Assembly: GCA_029263015.1 (NCBI GenBank)
Contig: JAJCYI010000211.1
Location: 1 to 34,950 of the forward strand
Length of the DNA stretch: 34,950 nucleotides
Source of the DNA: Saprospiraceae bacterium
GTDB lineage: Bacteria > Bacteroidota > Bacteroidia > Chitinophagales > Saprospiraceae
Direction of reading: 5' to 3'
Position numbers and translations under genes: made by a program. The notes below the pieces were generated by a model. The model searched no databases, was not told the origin of the DNA, and saw only the letters and a program-made list of their open reading frames with translations. Below, piece after piece: positions 16,296-25,679 of this stretch. Numbering within the stretch: the stretch's first letter is position 1; each line of letters starts with the position of its first letter.

Positions 16296-19200
16296 ATGCT
16301 TTCTATCAACCTTATCAAGCTGGCGAATGAAGACTACTACTTAGACTTGCTCGACTACTATCTCGGTCAAGGTAAAAGACCGACCTGGATTGGAGGCCTA
16401 GCAGAGATATTTCAACTCAAGGGTCAGACCATTGAACGCGAGCATTTCAAACGCCTGCTTCGCGGCCAACATCCCTGGGCTAACCAGACCGATTCCGACG
16501 ACCCCGACCCGCCTCCCGCTCCCTTGGTCCAGAACGCTGGCCTTCCAAACCGTCAGGCTGCTTGGGACCTCACATTTTCCGCCCCTAAAAGCCTCAGTGT
16601 CATCTGGGCATCGGCCACTCCGGAGATGGCGAAAACGATTGAAGGCAACCAGATGTTGGCCGTAGAAAAAACATTTGCCTTCATTGAAGAACACCTTGCC
16701 TACTGCCGTGTCGGGAAAGGCGGAACAGAAATCGTTCCCGCCAAAATTATCGCTGCAAGTATTCAAGACTATTTGAGTCGGGCTGGTGACCCGCAGCTCC
16801 ACGTCCACAACCCAACGATAAATCTGGGCTACTGCCCAGACGGCAAATTTCGCTCCATCCTGAGCAGGCCCTTTTTCAAAAACAAAATTATGCTGGGGGC
16901 TATGGAGCGAGCTTGGGAAGCACACCTGAACTATCAAGCATTCGGATTCCAAACAAAGAGAGTCGGCAACTGCTATGAAATCAAAGGAGTCCCCAAGGAC
17001 ATTATAGACTTCCGCTCTACCCGACGGAAACAACTCCTGGCTCACATGGCCAAGACCGGAACCTCCGGGGCCAAAGCCGCCGAGAAAGCTGCCCTGGCAA
17101 CCCGTTCTTCCAAAAAAAACTTGCCGCCACTTAGCGTACTCAAGGAAAAGTGGCCCGAAGAACACGAGCGACTCTTTGGTTTCAACGCTCAAGCCATCGA
17201 AGCTCTTCGCCACGGAGTGAAAGACACCAAACATTTCATTCCCGAGGTACTCGCTACTGCCATTAAAAATATGGTTGCTAACCAGCACCACTTCAACGCT
17301 CACGATTTTCTCCGTGAAGCCCTCTTCGAGGCTGCTGCTTACGCTGTATCTCCCCACGACCTTTTTCCCGCAGTTCAAGATTTCCTCTCCCAGTCTGCCG
17401 ACATCATTCCAATTCCAGCTCTCTATGGAGAACAACGCTACACAACAACCACCATCCTGGAACAGGAACTGGCCCTGCTCAATTACGCTCGTGCCATGTA
17501 CGCAACAGAAGGAGCCGTCTTAAAAGACAAGGTTGTAGATAAGGCCATCGCTACCGCTCAAGAAGAGGCTCAAGCAAAAGGCTGGTCAATTTCCGATGAG
17601 CAGCTCTCCGCCATTCGACATCTCACTCAAGACAAACACTCCATTCGTATTCTCCAGGGATACGCGGGAGTCGGTAAAACAACCGCTACCCTTCGACCAA
17701 CCGTCAAGGCCTTCCAGGCTGCTGGTTACAAAGTTATCGGTGCAGCTTATACCGCTGGTGCCGCACGGGAACTTTCCGAAGCAACTGGTGTCACGTGCTC
17801 CACCCTGCATAAACTTCTCGGCGATTATGAAACCAAGTTTATCGACTCGGCCAAGAGATTCGCCAAACACAACCTTCGCAATTTGGGCCGTGCCGCTAAA
17901 AAGAAAAAGACTTACTACTACAAAGGAAAACCCAAACCGGTCAAGTTTGACTCCAAGACGGTGGTTCTAGTAGATGAAGCGGGAATGGCTGGCTGTCGCC
18001 AGACACAACTTTTACTGGGACGACTGGTCCGAGCAGGAGCCACCCTCCTTTTCACTGGCGACTACGCCCAGATTGGTGCCATCGAAGGCACGTCGCCTCT
18101 CTTTTCGCTCAGCCAACGCATGCCTCATGCCGTTATTACTGATATCAAACGCCAAGCAGAACAATGGGCCAGAGATGCAGCGAAAGAGTGGGCAAATGGC
18201 AATGTGGCTGCCGCACTCAAGTTCTATGACGACCGAAAGCTTCTCCATTCGTCCGAGGACGACGAATTGGCCATGCAAGCCCTCTTTGACCAATGGAAAC
18301 GCCACTCGCTTCATACTCCCGAAAACTCTCGCATTATCACCTGCACCAACGACCAAGCCCACGACTTAAACCTGATGGCCCAACAGACACGACTCGCAGA
18401 AGCCCCAGCTTCCGGTCTCCGCTCCATCAACCGTTCACTTTCCATCGAAGATACGGATGAAGATGGAACCTACACCAGCCAGGTCTACGTCGGTGACCGC
18501 GTCTTGTTCAAAGAAAACAACACAAGGCTCGGCATCAATAACGGCGATGTGGGTACGGTTGTTGCCTTCGATGGGGGCCACATTGTTGTCGACCTTGACC
18601 ATGACGAGAGAGTCTCCATCCCTGTCATGGGGAAAAAGGCATACAAACGTGTCCGACTCGGTTACGCCTCAACCACGAATGCCGTTCAAGGTAAAACCTT
18701 TCCTCTCGTCTATACGCTGCTGACCGGTTCCATGATGGATTTGCCCATCTCCTATGTTCAAGGCACACGCAGCGTTAAAGACACCTATTTTTTCACCTCA
18801 AAGCGATACTACGACCAGCTCCAAGAACTCGAAGAATCCCCACTGATTGCTCAATTGCGAAGACAACCAGACCGCTCTCTGGCAGCGGACTTATTCACCA
18901 CTCCTCACGCTGCCGACGAGGACCCTCTTGAGGTTCTCGAAAAGGTTCTCGAAGACTGGAAAGACAACCAAGCCAGCGGCTCGACACTTATCGTCACCGC
19001 CACCCAGGAGGAAGCGGACTACCTTAATGAGCAGTGCTACAAAATCGCAATGGCCAAGGCACAAGTGGATTGGGAAAAGAAACAGTCACTCGAACGTGAG
19101 GAATCGCCCGCCCCCACGGACCAAGGCAAAACCTCTCCGCTCTCAGACTCCATTCCGACTCTTAACATTCATGGCAAAACCTTATTTACAGGTCAGCGTG

Positions 19201-20366
19201 TACACTACCCGAAAGGTTCTTTCTTTTTGGATGGAACTGGAATTCTGCCTGGGGCCACCGGTACTATTACCAACATCGACCTCTACCACAAAAGGTACGA
19301 GGTCCTACTAGATGGCCGTGACGAAATAAAGACCATCCAGGCCGACAGCTCACCAGAAACTGAAAACTATTACGCCCTCTCGTACATGCTCGCCAAACAG
19401 GCTCGCCACCGACGCGACCTAGAACATGCCATGCTCGTCAATCCTCAGAATTTTGAGACTGGGCACCAACCAACCTCTAGAACCACTCCTGACCCGGCAA
19501 AGCAGGATACTCCAAAAACTGGTCTCCAAAATAATTCAGACCAAAACCCTTTCAAACATCTCGATAAGGTTCTCCAAGACTGGGACCCCTTTCAAGGCAC
19601 CGAGCCTACCCTTATCGTCACCTCCACAGAAGAGGAAGACGAGTATCTAAACGACCAGTGCTATAAAATAGCGATGGCCAGGGCAGCCGTTGACTGGGAC
19701 GACAAAAAGAAACTCGCAGCCAAACAACATGCCCGGAGTAAAGAAGTCGTCGACCTCCTGCCCGCAGGCCCTCTGCCTACTCTTAGCATTCGCGGCAAGA
19801 CTCTCTTTCTAGGTCAACGCGTACGGTTTCCGGACGTTCCTATTAAACTTGATAGGGCCACAATTCTATCTGGAGATTCTGGGACAATCACTGCCATCAA
19901 TCTCGACCTCCACACCTACGAAGTCCAAATCGACGGCAGCGAAAAGACAATAACCATTGACGTCGATGACTCGATAGAAATTAAAAACAATTACGCACTT
20001 TGGTACATGCTTGCTAACCGTATTCGTCATGAACGTGAACTAGAACATGCCAGGAACATCAATTCGCCTCGTCCAAGCACTGCACCCGCTCCTGATTTAT
20101 TCCAATGGAATCCTGCTCAACCACCATCGCCCACACTTTTCACGGACTATAGTCAAACCGGATTCAGTGGACTCTCTTCGTTTTCTTCTGCCAACACCCA
20201 TATCTATCAACAAACCGACTCCATGCACCAACATGCGGCTGCCTGGCACCAACAAGTCCAGCAGGCCAACCAAACTACCCACTGGTCCCAGCAGCAGGCC
20301 CAATACCTACAGGAATTCGGCCACTCGCACCAACAGACAACTTCTACCCACGAGCATCGGCTCTAG
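16296..20366 (+). CDS. TrwC/TraI-type conjugative relaxase with SF1 helicase domain and duplicated C-terminal module
   Basis: This enzyme nicks oriT, remains bound to the 5' end and unwinds the strand for transfer. Paired tyrosines (YY at residues 14-15 and 21-22) lie near the N-terminus as in MOBF relaxases. The metal-binding histidines are in GDPQLHVHNPTINLGY near residue 167. The helicase part has Walker A GYAGVGKTT near 455, VLVDEAGM near 557 and a GYASTTNAVQGKT motif near 789. Two copies of a ~175-residue module follow (about 876-1050 and 1085-1256), each containing LNxQCYKIAMA, a GKTLFxGQRV segment and YALxYMLA. The last ~70 residues are Gln/His-rich and probably disordered. The next gene starts two bases after the stop. 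Confidence 0.93.
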   Translation: MLSINLIKLANEDYYLDLLDYYLGQGKRPTWIGGLAEIFQLKGQTIEREHFKRLLRGQHPWANQTDSDDPDPPPAPLVQNAGLPNRQAAWDLTFSAPKSLSVIWASATPEMAKTIEGNQMLAVEKTFAFIEEHLAYCRVGKGGTEIVPAKIIAASIQDYLSRAGDPQLHVHNPTINLGYCPDGKFRSILSRPFFKNKIMLGAMERAWEAHLNYQAFGFQTKRVGNCYEIKGVPKDIIDFRSTRRKQLLAHMAKTGTSGAKAAEKAALATRSSKKNLPPLSVLKEKWPEEHERLFGFNAQAIEALRHGVKDTKHFIPEVLATAIKNMVANQHHFNAHDFLREALFEAAAYAVSPHDLFPAVQDFLSQSADIIPIPALYGEQRYTTTTILEQELALLNYARAMYATEGAVLKDKVVDKAIATAQEEAQAKGWSISDEQLSAIRHLTQDKHSIRILQGYAGVGKTTATLRPTVKAFQAAGYKVIGAAYTAGAARELSEATGVTCSTLHKLLGDYETKFIDSAKRFAKHNLRNLGRAAKKKKTYYYKGKPKPVKFDSKTVVLVDEAGMAGCRQTQLLLGRLVRAGATLLFTGDYAQIGAIEGTSPLFSLSQRMPHAVITDIKRQAEQWARDAAKEWANGNVAAALKFYDDRKLLHSSEDDELAMQALFDQWKRHSLHTPENSRIITCTNDQAHDLNLMAQQTRLAEAPASGLRSINRSLSIEDTDEDGTYTSQVYVGDRVLFKENNTRLGINNGDVGTVVAFDGGHIVVDLDHDERVSIPVMGKKAYKRVRLGYASTTNAVQGKTFPLVYTLLTGSMMDLPISYVQGTRSVKDTYFFTSKRYYDQLQELEESPLIAQLRRQPDRSLAADLFTTPHAADEDPLEVLEKVLEDWKDNQASGSTLIVTATQEEADYLNEQCYKIAMAKAQVDWEKKQSLEREESPAPTDQGKTSPLSDSIPTLNIHGKTLFTGQRVHYPKGSFFLDGTGILPGATGTITNIDLYHKRYEVLLDGRDEIKTIQADSSPETENYYALSYMLAKQARHRRDLEHAMLVNPQNFETGHQPTSRTTPDPAKQDTPKTGLQNNSDQNPFKHLDKVLQDWDPFQGTEPTLIVTSTEEEDEYLNDQCYKIAMARAAVDWDDKKKLAAKQHARSKEVVDLLPAGPLPTLSIRGKTLFLGQRVRFPDVPIKLDRATILSGDSGTITAINLDLHTYEVQIDGSEKTITIDVDDSIEIKNNYALWYMLANRIRHERELEHARNINSPRPSTAPAPDLFQWNPAQPPSPTLFTDYSQTGFSGLSSFSSANTHIYQQTDSMHQHAAAWHQQVQQANQTTHWSQQQAQYLQEFGHSHQQTTSTHEHRL

Positions 20367-20368
20367 CC

Positions 20369-22774
20369 ATGGCCATAAGAAAAAACGAAGACGTACCCCA
20401 CTGGTCGGTCGATAACCTACCCAACTGGTCGGTCGATAATCGTCCAACCAGGGACAAAGACTTCGTCCTATGCGACCCGGCCATTTGGAGCTATTTAGGA
20501 GTTGAGGGAGCCACTGCTAACAATATTGCCAGAGGGTATACCCAGTGGTGGAAACACCATTTCCACATAAAAGGAGCGTTGCTTCCCGATTCTCTTGCCA
20601 TTCGCTGTGCAAGGGACCATAGAAAACGTACGTGGAAATCGATTGCCGAGTCTAAAGTTGGGGCAGGCTTCATCTTCTTTTACAATGCAGTGTTGTTTGA
20701 GGACGACGGATTGTTTAACCACTGGGAAATTGTCAATCTTGATGGCTCAGCTTCTCGGCCCAGACGATTGCCCAGTGGCCAACCCATTCCGGATTCTCAG
20801 ATATTTGTGAATCCATTTGAATTTCTGATGTCGAAGCCGGTAAACGGTTACTACGATTCAGGAGAAAATGTGCTAACCGAGAGAGATTGGCACAATCTTG
20901 CTCTCATTATTGCTAGCGGACTCGCAGCACAAAACAGATTTAACGATGAGTACTTGCCGTCGATAGGCCTCTATCGCACGGAACTGCCCGATGGGGCTAT
21001 TTACAAGAGCGGGTCGCGTTTGGCTGACCCAAGATGTTTGAATTTTGTCTACTGTCAAAACCCACTACGAACCGTGCGTTGGGGCCAATTGCTTTACGAC
21101 ACGAAAACGGTATTCGACTCCCATTTCTTTGTGGCCGGTAATACACGCACCGGGAAGACCACGATTCTCAAGCTCTTTTTTCAGAGCCTTGCCAAACCCT
21201 TGCTCGACCGTGGTCGCAGGGACACCCGGTTTGTCTTCTATGATGCAAAACCGGACTTACTTCCTTACCTGACTCACCCGGCTGACGCACTTGCTGTCAT
21301 ACCAACGGCCCCCGAATGGAGACCAGAATTACTTCTCCATCTCCTTAATCCCTTTGACCAGCGGTCTACTGCGTGGAATATCGCCAAGGACGCTCCCAAT
21401 CGGGACAAGGCCCGCGAAATTGCTGATGTCCTGTTTCCTGAACCCAAGGACTCCAGCGACGAATTCTTTAGCCCCGCTGCTCAAACCGTCACGGCTGCCG
21501 TGATGGATGCCCTCAACCGTATGGCACCCGACAATTGGACACTCTACGACCTCATCGCCGCACTGCTACCTGAGAACATCGAGGCCGTACTCTCATCCAA
21601 CCAATACGGCAAGCAAATGTACGAAACGTACTTCAAGAGCCGCGTTGCTTCTTCTGACGATTTAGTAAAGACCCTCGCAAACAAGACCGACCGATTGCTT
21701 CCCGCAGCCTGGGCATGGACCCACGCACGAGAGAGTCTGAGCCTTACCGAATGGGCCAATTCGCAGACCTGTTCTATCGTCCTGGTCAACGATGAAGTCA
21801 GGGACAAAGCCATGAATGAAGTCAATCGCATTCTGCTAAATCTGTTGTGTAAGCAGCTGCTCACGGTCCGTAATCCACCTGCTCGTACCTTCCTCTATCT
21901 GGACGAAGTCGAGCATCTGGGTAAAATCGAGACGCTCAAAAAAATCGGACAGAAAGGGGCCAGCCGGGGTGTCAACATGGTCTTGAGTCTCCATGACCTC
22001 GATACTCTCGCAAGTGTCTACAAAAAAGAAACCGAAGGAATACTGAGTAATTGTACTTTCAAGGCGTTTCTCTCTCTCAACGGTCGAGCCACCGCCGAAT
22101 TGGCTTCTTTTGCACTAGGAAAACAAGACGTTGTCATTGAACAATTATCTTCTCAAAGTGGCAGCACCTCAGGGGAGTCGAGCCGAGATGATGGAGCGAC
22201 GAGCACCGAATCTGAACAAACCGGCAAATCGAATACCCGCTTGCACATCAAACGCAGACTGGTCTCCCCCCACGAGATTACGCATCTTCCCCTACCGACG
22301 GCTACCGAAGCGATTACTGGTTATTTCATGGCCCCCAGCCAAGAGCCCTACAAAGACTCAATTCCTCTAGCCAACATCACTTGCAGCGATATGCAGGAAT
22401 GGGCTGCTAGACATGACAAGGAAAATGGCTTCTACGCTCTGTGGCCGAAAGACCCAATCGTCCGCGACGAAGCTCCGCTACCCAAAGAAAAACTCAACCC
22501 GCCTGATGACACGTTCGCAACCTTGTATGCATTGGGTTTTACCAAACCTGGTTACCCTCCAGTATTGTCTCCATCAACGGATACAAATCTGGACGAACCA
22601 GAGCCTGACGAACCAGACATCTCGGACGAACCAGAGACCGACCCAAGCACCGAATCCCAGCAACTTCCCACCCCCCAACCGCCTACGGCACCACCCAAGA
22701 AAAAACACAACCTCGACGACTACATCTGGGATGACGAGCTGGAAGCGTTTCGCCTCAAGACCGACGAAGACTAA
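20369..22774 (+). CDS. VirD4/TraD-like coupling ATPase
   Basis: An 801-residue ATPase that would link the relaxosome to a transfer channel. Walker A is GNTRTGKTTILKLFF (near residue 255) and Walker B is RTFLYLDEVEHLGKIE (near 510), followed by GQKGASRGVNMVLSLHDLD, the usual TraD/VirD4 order. The N-terminus repeats WSVDN twice from a 24-bp DNA direct repeat (20401 and 20425). I see no transmembrane helices, so it resembles soluble TcpA/TraD variants. The C-terminal ~80 residues are acidic and proline-rich. It follows the relaxase gene by two bases. No type IV secretion genes are in the window. Confidence 0.88.
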   Translation: MAIRKNEDVPHWSVDNLPNWSVDNRPTRDKDFVLCDPAIWSYLGVEGATANNIARGYTQWWKHHFHIKGALLPDSLAIRCARDHRKRTWKSIAESKVGAGFIFFYNAVLFEDDGLFNHWEIVNLDGSASRPRRLPSGQPIPDSQIFVNPFEFLMSKPVNGYYDSGENVLTERDWHNLALIIASGLAAQNRFNDEYLPSIGLYRTELPDGAIYKSGSRLADPRCLNFVYCQNPLRTVRWGQLLYDTKTVFDSHFFVAGNTRTGKTTILKLFFQSLAKPLLDRGRRDTRFVFYDAKPDLLPYLTHPADALAVIPTAPEWRPELLLHLLNPFDQRSTAWNIAKDAPNRDKAREIADVLFPEPKDSSDEFFSPAAQTVTAAVMDALNRMAPDNWTLYDLIAALLPENIEAVLSSNQYGKQMYETYFKSRVASSDDLVKTLANKTDRLLPAAWAWTHARESLSLTEWANSQTCSIVLVNDEVRDKAMNEVNRILLNLLCKQLLTVRNPPARTFLYLDEVEHLGKIETLKKIGQKGASRGVNMVLSLHDLDTLASVYKKETEGILSNCTFKAFLSLNGRATAELASFALGKQDVVIEQLSSQSGSTSGESSRDDGATSTESEQTGKSNTRLHIKRRLVSPHEITHLPLPTATEAITGYFMAPSQEPYKDSIPLANITCSDMQEWAARHDKENGFYALWPKDPIVRDEAPLPKEKLNPPDDTFATLYALGFTKPGYPPVLSPSTDTNLDEPEPDEPDISDEPETDPSTESQQLPTPQPPTAPPKKKHNLDDYIWDDELEAFRLKTDED

Positions 22775-22784
22775 ATGAAAAAAA

Positions 22785-22835
22785 GGAGCCGCCCGGCTCC
22801 GAATCGGCAAGCAGCCGCTTGAGCCGGGCGTTTTC
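22785..22835 (+). terminator. Terminator after the mobilisation operon
   Basis: A 7-bp hairpin GGAGCCG/CGGCTCC (22785-22800) and a longer 9-bp inverted repeat GCCCGGCTC (22791-22799) / GAGCCGGGC (22821-22829), followed by GTTTTCTTTTC. Confidence 0.55.
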
Positions 22836-22919
22836 TTTTCCCAAGGCCTTTTGACGCTTTGCCTGAACGGTCCTCAAACCGCCGTACTCTTTACGCCAGC
22901 GATAGTACGTCAGCAACCT
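22803..22919 (-). pseudogene. IS3-family OrfA remnant
   Basis: Read on the minus strand this encodes LLTYYRWRKEYGGL, then QAKRQKALGKENARLKRLLAD. This is the C-terminal helix-turn-helix and leucine-zipper part of IS3-family OrfA proteins. No start codon, N-terminal half or OrfB is present, so it is a fragment. Its end merges with the terminator palindrome at 22785-22800. Confidence 0.8.
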
Positions 22920-22937
22920 TAAAAGCAATCTATTGCC

Positions 22938-23393
22938 TCACAGCATCGCAAACTCTTCCACAAAACCAATCACCACGACCGGCTTGCCGTTTTCTTCGCG
23001 GCGTTCGATGCGTAACGGTTTGATGCACTCGGTGCCCCAATCGTCTTCGGTCGGCAAAAAGCACTGAAAATTTGCCTCGTCCCGTTTCACTTGTTGGGCT
23101 CGCTGCAACGCATAGGCCGCTAGCCAAAGCACATCGTTGCCCCGTCCGACGACCGTCTGCCACGCCTTGGCCAAGGGAGAGATTCGCACAATCGTCTTCC
23201 AAAGCCGAGCCGTCACCGCTACTTTCACTTGGTAGCGATTCGTGCCGTAGCCCATTTCATGTTGCACCCAGCTCGTCACGTCCAGCAACAGGCCACTCGC
23301 CAGTGCTTCTGCGAACGAATACTCGCTCACGTATTCTCCAAAACTGTTCTCGGATAGGTCGAGTGCCGTGTTGTCGTACTTATTGATGGTCAT
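22938..23393 (-). CDS. DUF6573-like protein (copy 1)
   Basis: Start at 23393 follows GGAGGAAGCAACC; longer in-frame starts lack such a site. The 151-residue product has the pattern ALASGLLLDVTSWVQHE...VKVAVTARLWKTIV, then a Trp-rich helix (DVLWLAAYALQRA) and a beta-strand tail (IKPLRIERREENGKPVVVIGF). I associate it with DUF6573, common on plasmids and ICEs, function unknown. Two further proteins with the same VDV...VPLxxxRLW pattern lie next to it on the other strand. Confidence 0.75.
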   Translation of the reverse strand: MTINKYDNTALDLSENSFGEYVSEYSFAEALASGLLLDVTSWVQHEMGYGTNRYQVKVAVTARLWKTIVRISPLAKAWQTVVGRGNDVLWLAAYALQRAQQVKRDEANFQCFLPTEDDWGTECIKPLRIERREENGKPVVVIGFVEEFAML

Positions 23394-23592
23394 GGTTGCT
23401 TCCTCCATTGATAAACCGCCCGTCGGAACGGACGTGGGCGTTTTGCCGCTTTCCCGCTGGCCGACAGGCCGGGTGCGGCAAAACTCACGCGGTTGACTCA
23501 TTGGGAGGGCTTATTGATGGAGGTAGCGACCTGGCCAAGTCACGCCTCGTTGGCCCGAGTGCATAACAGGGGGAAACGCGAGGAGGATAGCG

Positions 23593-24387
23593 ATGGGTAG
23601 CAAGGGGCAGCGAGAGATTTGGGAGCGAGTCGAGCAGGCACGCAGTGAACAGCGGCTGGTGGATTTGAACGACGAGGCTCGCCGGGCCGGATTGCCATGC
23701 CGCTGTGAAATCGGCGTGCCTTTGTGGAACAGTCTGTTTTGGGAATATCCGTCGGCTGGTAAGCAAGATGTTCTCGACATCGGCGAACTGCTCCACATAC
23801 TGCACGACCGACTGAAGAGCAATGTCCTACCGGGACAAACGAACTTCTACATCCGTCCTCCAAGACCGACGTGGTGGATGCAGAAGCGATACTTTCTGAA
23901 TCTAACGGTCCGTTATCGGGGCGACCAGGTCGAATCGGTTCTCATCATGCCCCAATTCGACACTCTCGGGAGTCTCTTTCCGCTGGTGCCGCAGGCGTTG
24001 CCCGCCTCGATGCTGGCCAGACTGATGCAGACCGTGCGTCGGTTCCTGCCATTCTGCTATCGGACTGAGCTGACATTGATTCGCTCGCTCAACGCGACGC
24101 TCTACGAATTGCTCCGCACCAATCCGCTCTTTGACCAAGTCGACAGATACCTCGACCGATTGCGTCCGTCCTTAGGCCCCAAGGAGTTCTCTCGGGATGA
24201 GTACCGAGAGGTGACGCTTCGCAGTCTGCTCACGCAGTTGGAATTGATGGCTGCCGTGGCTGACAAGCTGGATCTGGAGATTAGGTTGCCGGTCAGCGGC
24301 CTGTTGCAGTTGATGGCCAGTTACGTCGGCTTTGTGCCTGTCCGTAAGAATGGGGCTCTACTTGCTGACAAACGGCCCTTTCATTGA
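23593..24387 (+). CDS. DUF6573-like N-terminus, unknown C-terminal extension (copy 2)
   Basis: A 264-residue protein with a strong ribosome site (AGGAGG, six bases upstream). The N-terminal ~120 residues follow the DUF6573 pattern (QRLVDLNDEARRAGLP..IGVPLWNSLFW, then LLHILHDRL and RYFLNLTVRYRGDQVESVLIMPQ). The remainder is helical and unrecognised, with a leucine-rich end. Its stop overlaps a TTG codon of the next frame (TTGA), suggesting coupling. It aligns by eye with copy 3 over most of its length, so the two are tandem paralogues. Function unknown. Confidence 0.7.
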   Translation: MGSKGQREIWERVEQARSEQRLVDLNDEARRAGLPCRCEIGVPLWNSLFWEYPSAGKQDVLDIGELLHILHDRLKSNVLPGQTNFYIRPPRPTWWMQKRYFLNLTVRYRGDQVESVLIMPQFDTLGSLFPLVPQALPASMLARLMQTVRRFLPFCYRTELTLIRSLNATLYELLRTNPLFDQVDRYLDRLRPSLGPKEFSRDEYREVTLRSLLTQLELMAAVADKLDLEIRLPVSGLLQLMASYVGFVPVRKNGALLADKRPFH

Positions 24388-24428
24388 GAGGAAACGGTCT
24401 GTTTCGCTCGCAAGTCGAGGCGATTTAC

Positions 24429-25508
24429 ATGGGGAGGAATGTGCGAAGCACGCGAGGCGACCGCTACGCCGAAAAGATAAGACGCAAGGCACTCCGTCGA
24501 GGGCTCTTGGTCGACGTAAGCCGTGAAGCGGTTCAGGCGGGACTAGCCGTGCCGCTGGCCATCTCTCGCCGTTTGTGGACGAGCCTGGTGCAGCCCTTTC
24601 CGTCGGCCCGTCCGTGCGACTGCCTGCCGCTGCTGGACCTTATCCACTGGATTGCCGACGAAGTTCTCCAGCAGACGCCTCGCGGGGGGCGAGTCTTGTT
24701 TGCCACGCCTAGCGTGAAAACGTATTGGATGCGTGAGTTGTTTTGTGTTCGCATCCAGCGAATCTGTCGTGGTGACAAAGTTGCCTCGGTGGTCTTGCTG
24801 GCGTATGACGAACCCTACATCCGGCTGCTGCAAGGTTCCTCGCCCTCGTTACCCGCCACGTTGTTGGTTCGCCTGGCTCTCTCGGTTAGGAACCTCGGAC
24901 CGGTTTCTCGTGCTTGTGACGCCGCGTCGCTCGACATTATGCTCGCGACGGTCAACCGACTGCTCGGTCAGAGTCCCGTACAAAGTGAGGTGAAGCACTA
25001 TGTTGAACGGTGGGCGGCAGGCGTGCCGTCTTCCTTCACGCCTGAGGAGTATCGCTCGGTGCTGCTGCGTACGCTGGCCGAATTGGTGTCGCTGGCCGCC
25101 GTTTCGACGGCTGACCCACCGACCGCCTTGCTGGTCGAATCGCTTCAGCGGCGGCAGCAGACGCTCGCGTCCAGGCTGTCGGATTTGAGCGTGCTGGTCG
25201 AATCGCTGTTGCGACTGGCGGCGACCCTCCGGTCGCCGCCGGGACCCGTGCCGCCCAATCCTTTTCGACCCTTGCTCTCTGCCTACGTTGCCATGCATCG
25301 ACAATTAGAAGGTGGCTGGACGCTGATTGCCTCCGAGGTCTTGGCCTCGGTGAAATTGCAGATGAGTTTAATGGAGAGTTTGGCAAGCGACCGGGAGGCA
25401 GAGACGTTGGCGGTCTTGAAAGCCGAGTTTCAGCGGTTGGAGGGCAAACCGCGAGCAGAGCCAATGGTCAACCTGGCTCGGTCCACCGGCAAAGTTCTCT
25501 GGCAGTGA
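24429..25508 (+). CDS. DUF6573-like N-terminus, long helical C-terminus (copy 3)
   Basis: ATG at 24429 chosen for the GAGG eight bases upstream; a TTG at 24384 overlapping the previous stop is a possible alternative. The 359-residue product repeats the family pattern (RGLLVDVSREAVQAGLAVPLAISRRLWTSLV, then LLDLIHWIADEVL and VRIQRICRGDKVASVVLLAYDEP). It continues as a mostly helical protein with a probable coiled coil (SLQRRQQTLASRLSDLSVLVESLLRL). Copy 2 and copy 3 share the same domain order and likely arose by duplication. Function unknown. Confidence 0.7.
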   Translation: MGRNVRSTRGDRYAEKIRRKALRRGLLVDVSREAVQAGLAVPLAISRRLWTSLVQPFPSARPCDCLPLLDLIHWIADEVLQQTPRGGRVLFATPSVKTYWMRELFCVRIQRICRGDKVASVVLLAYDEPYIRLLQGSSPSLPATLLVRLALSVRNLGPVSRACDAASLDIMLATVNRLLGQSPVQSEVKHYVERWAAGVPSSFTPEEYRSVLLRTLAELVSLAAVSTADPPTALLVESLQRRQQTLASRLSDLSVLVESLLRLAATLRSPPGPVPPNPFRPLLSAYVAMHRQLEGGWTLIASEVLASVKLQMSLMESLASDREAETLAVLKAEFQRLEGKPRAEPMVNLARSTGKVLWQ

Positions 25509-25593
25509 AGGAATGGTCCACGGCTGGCTGGCCGGATAAAACCGCGAAAACGCTACAAAACGAGTCTTCTCGGCCTCTCTGCGGGCAAGATTG

Positions 25594-25645
25594 TTCGTGT
25601 TTTACGAATAATCCCCTTGCTAGTTCGTGTTTTGCGAACTATTAT
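25594..25645 (+). promoter_or_regulatory. higBA promoter with two inverted-repeat operators
   Basis: Two similar operators 30 bp apart: TTCGT-N5-ACGAA (25594-25608) and AGTTCG-N7-CGAACT (25622-25640), both with a GTGTTTT centre. A promoter TTGCTA (25617) - 17 - TATTAT (25640-25645) contains the second operator in its spacer, so HigA binding would block it. HigB starts at 25680. Confidence 0.7.
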
Positions 25646-25679
25646 TGAGTGGTAAGCCGATAATTGAAGGGAGTCGCCG

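Noticed and set aside
16398-17435. Long minus-strand frame inside the relaxase gene
   Set aside because: Shadow of the relaxase coding strand, which has intact relaxase and helicase motifs.
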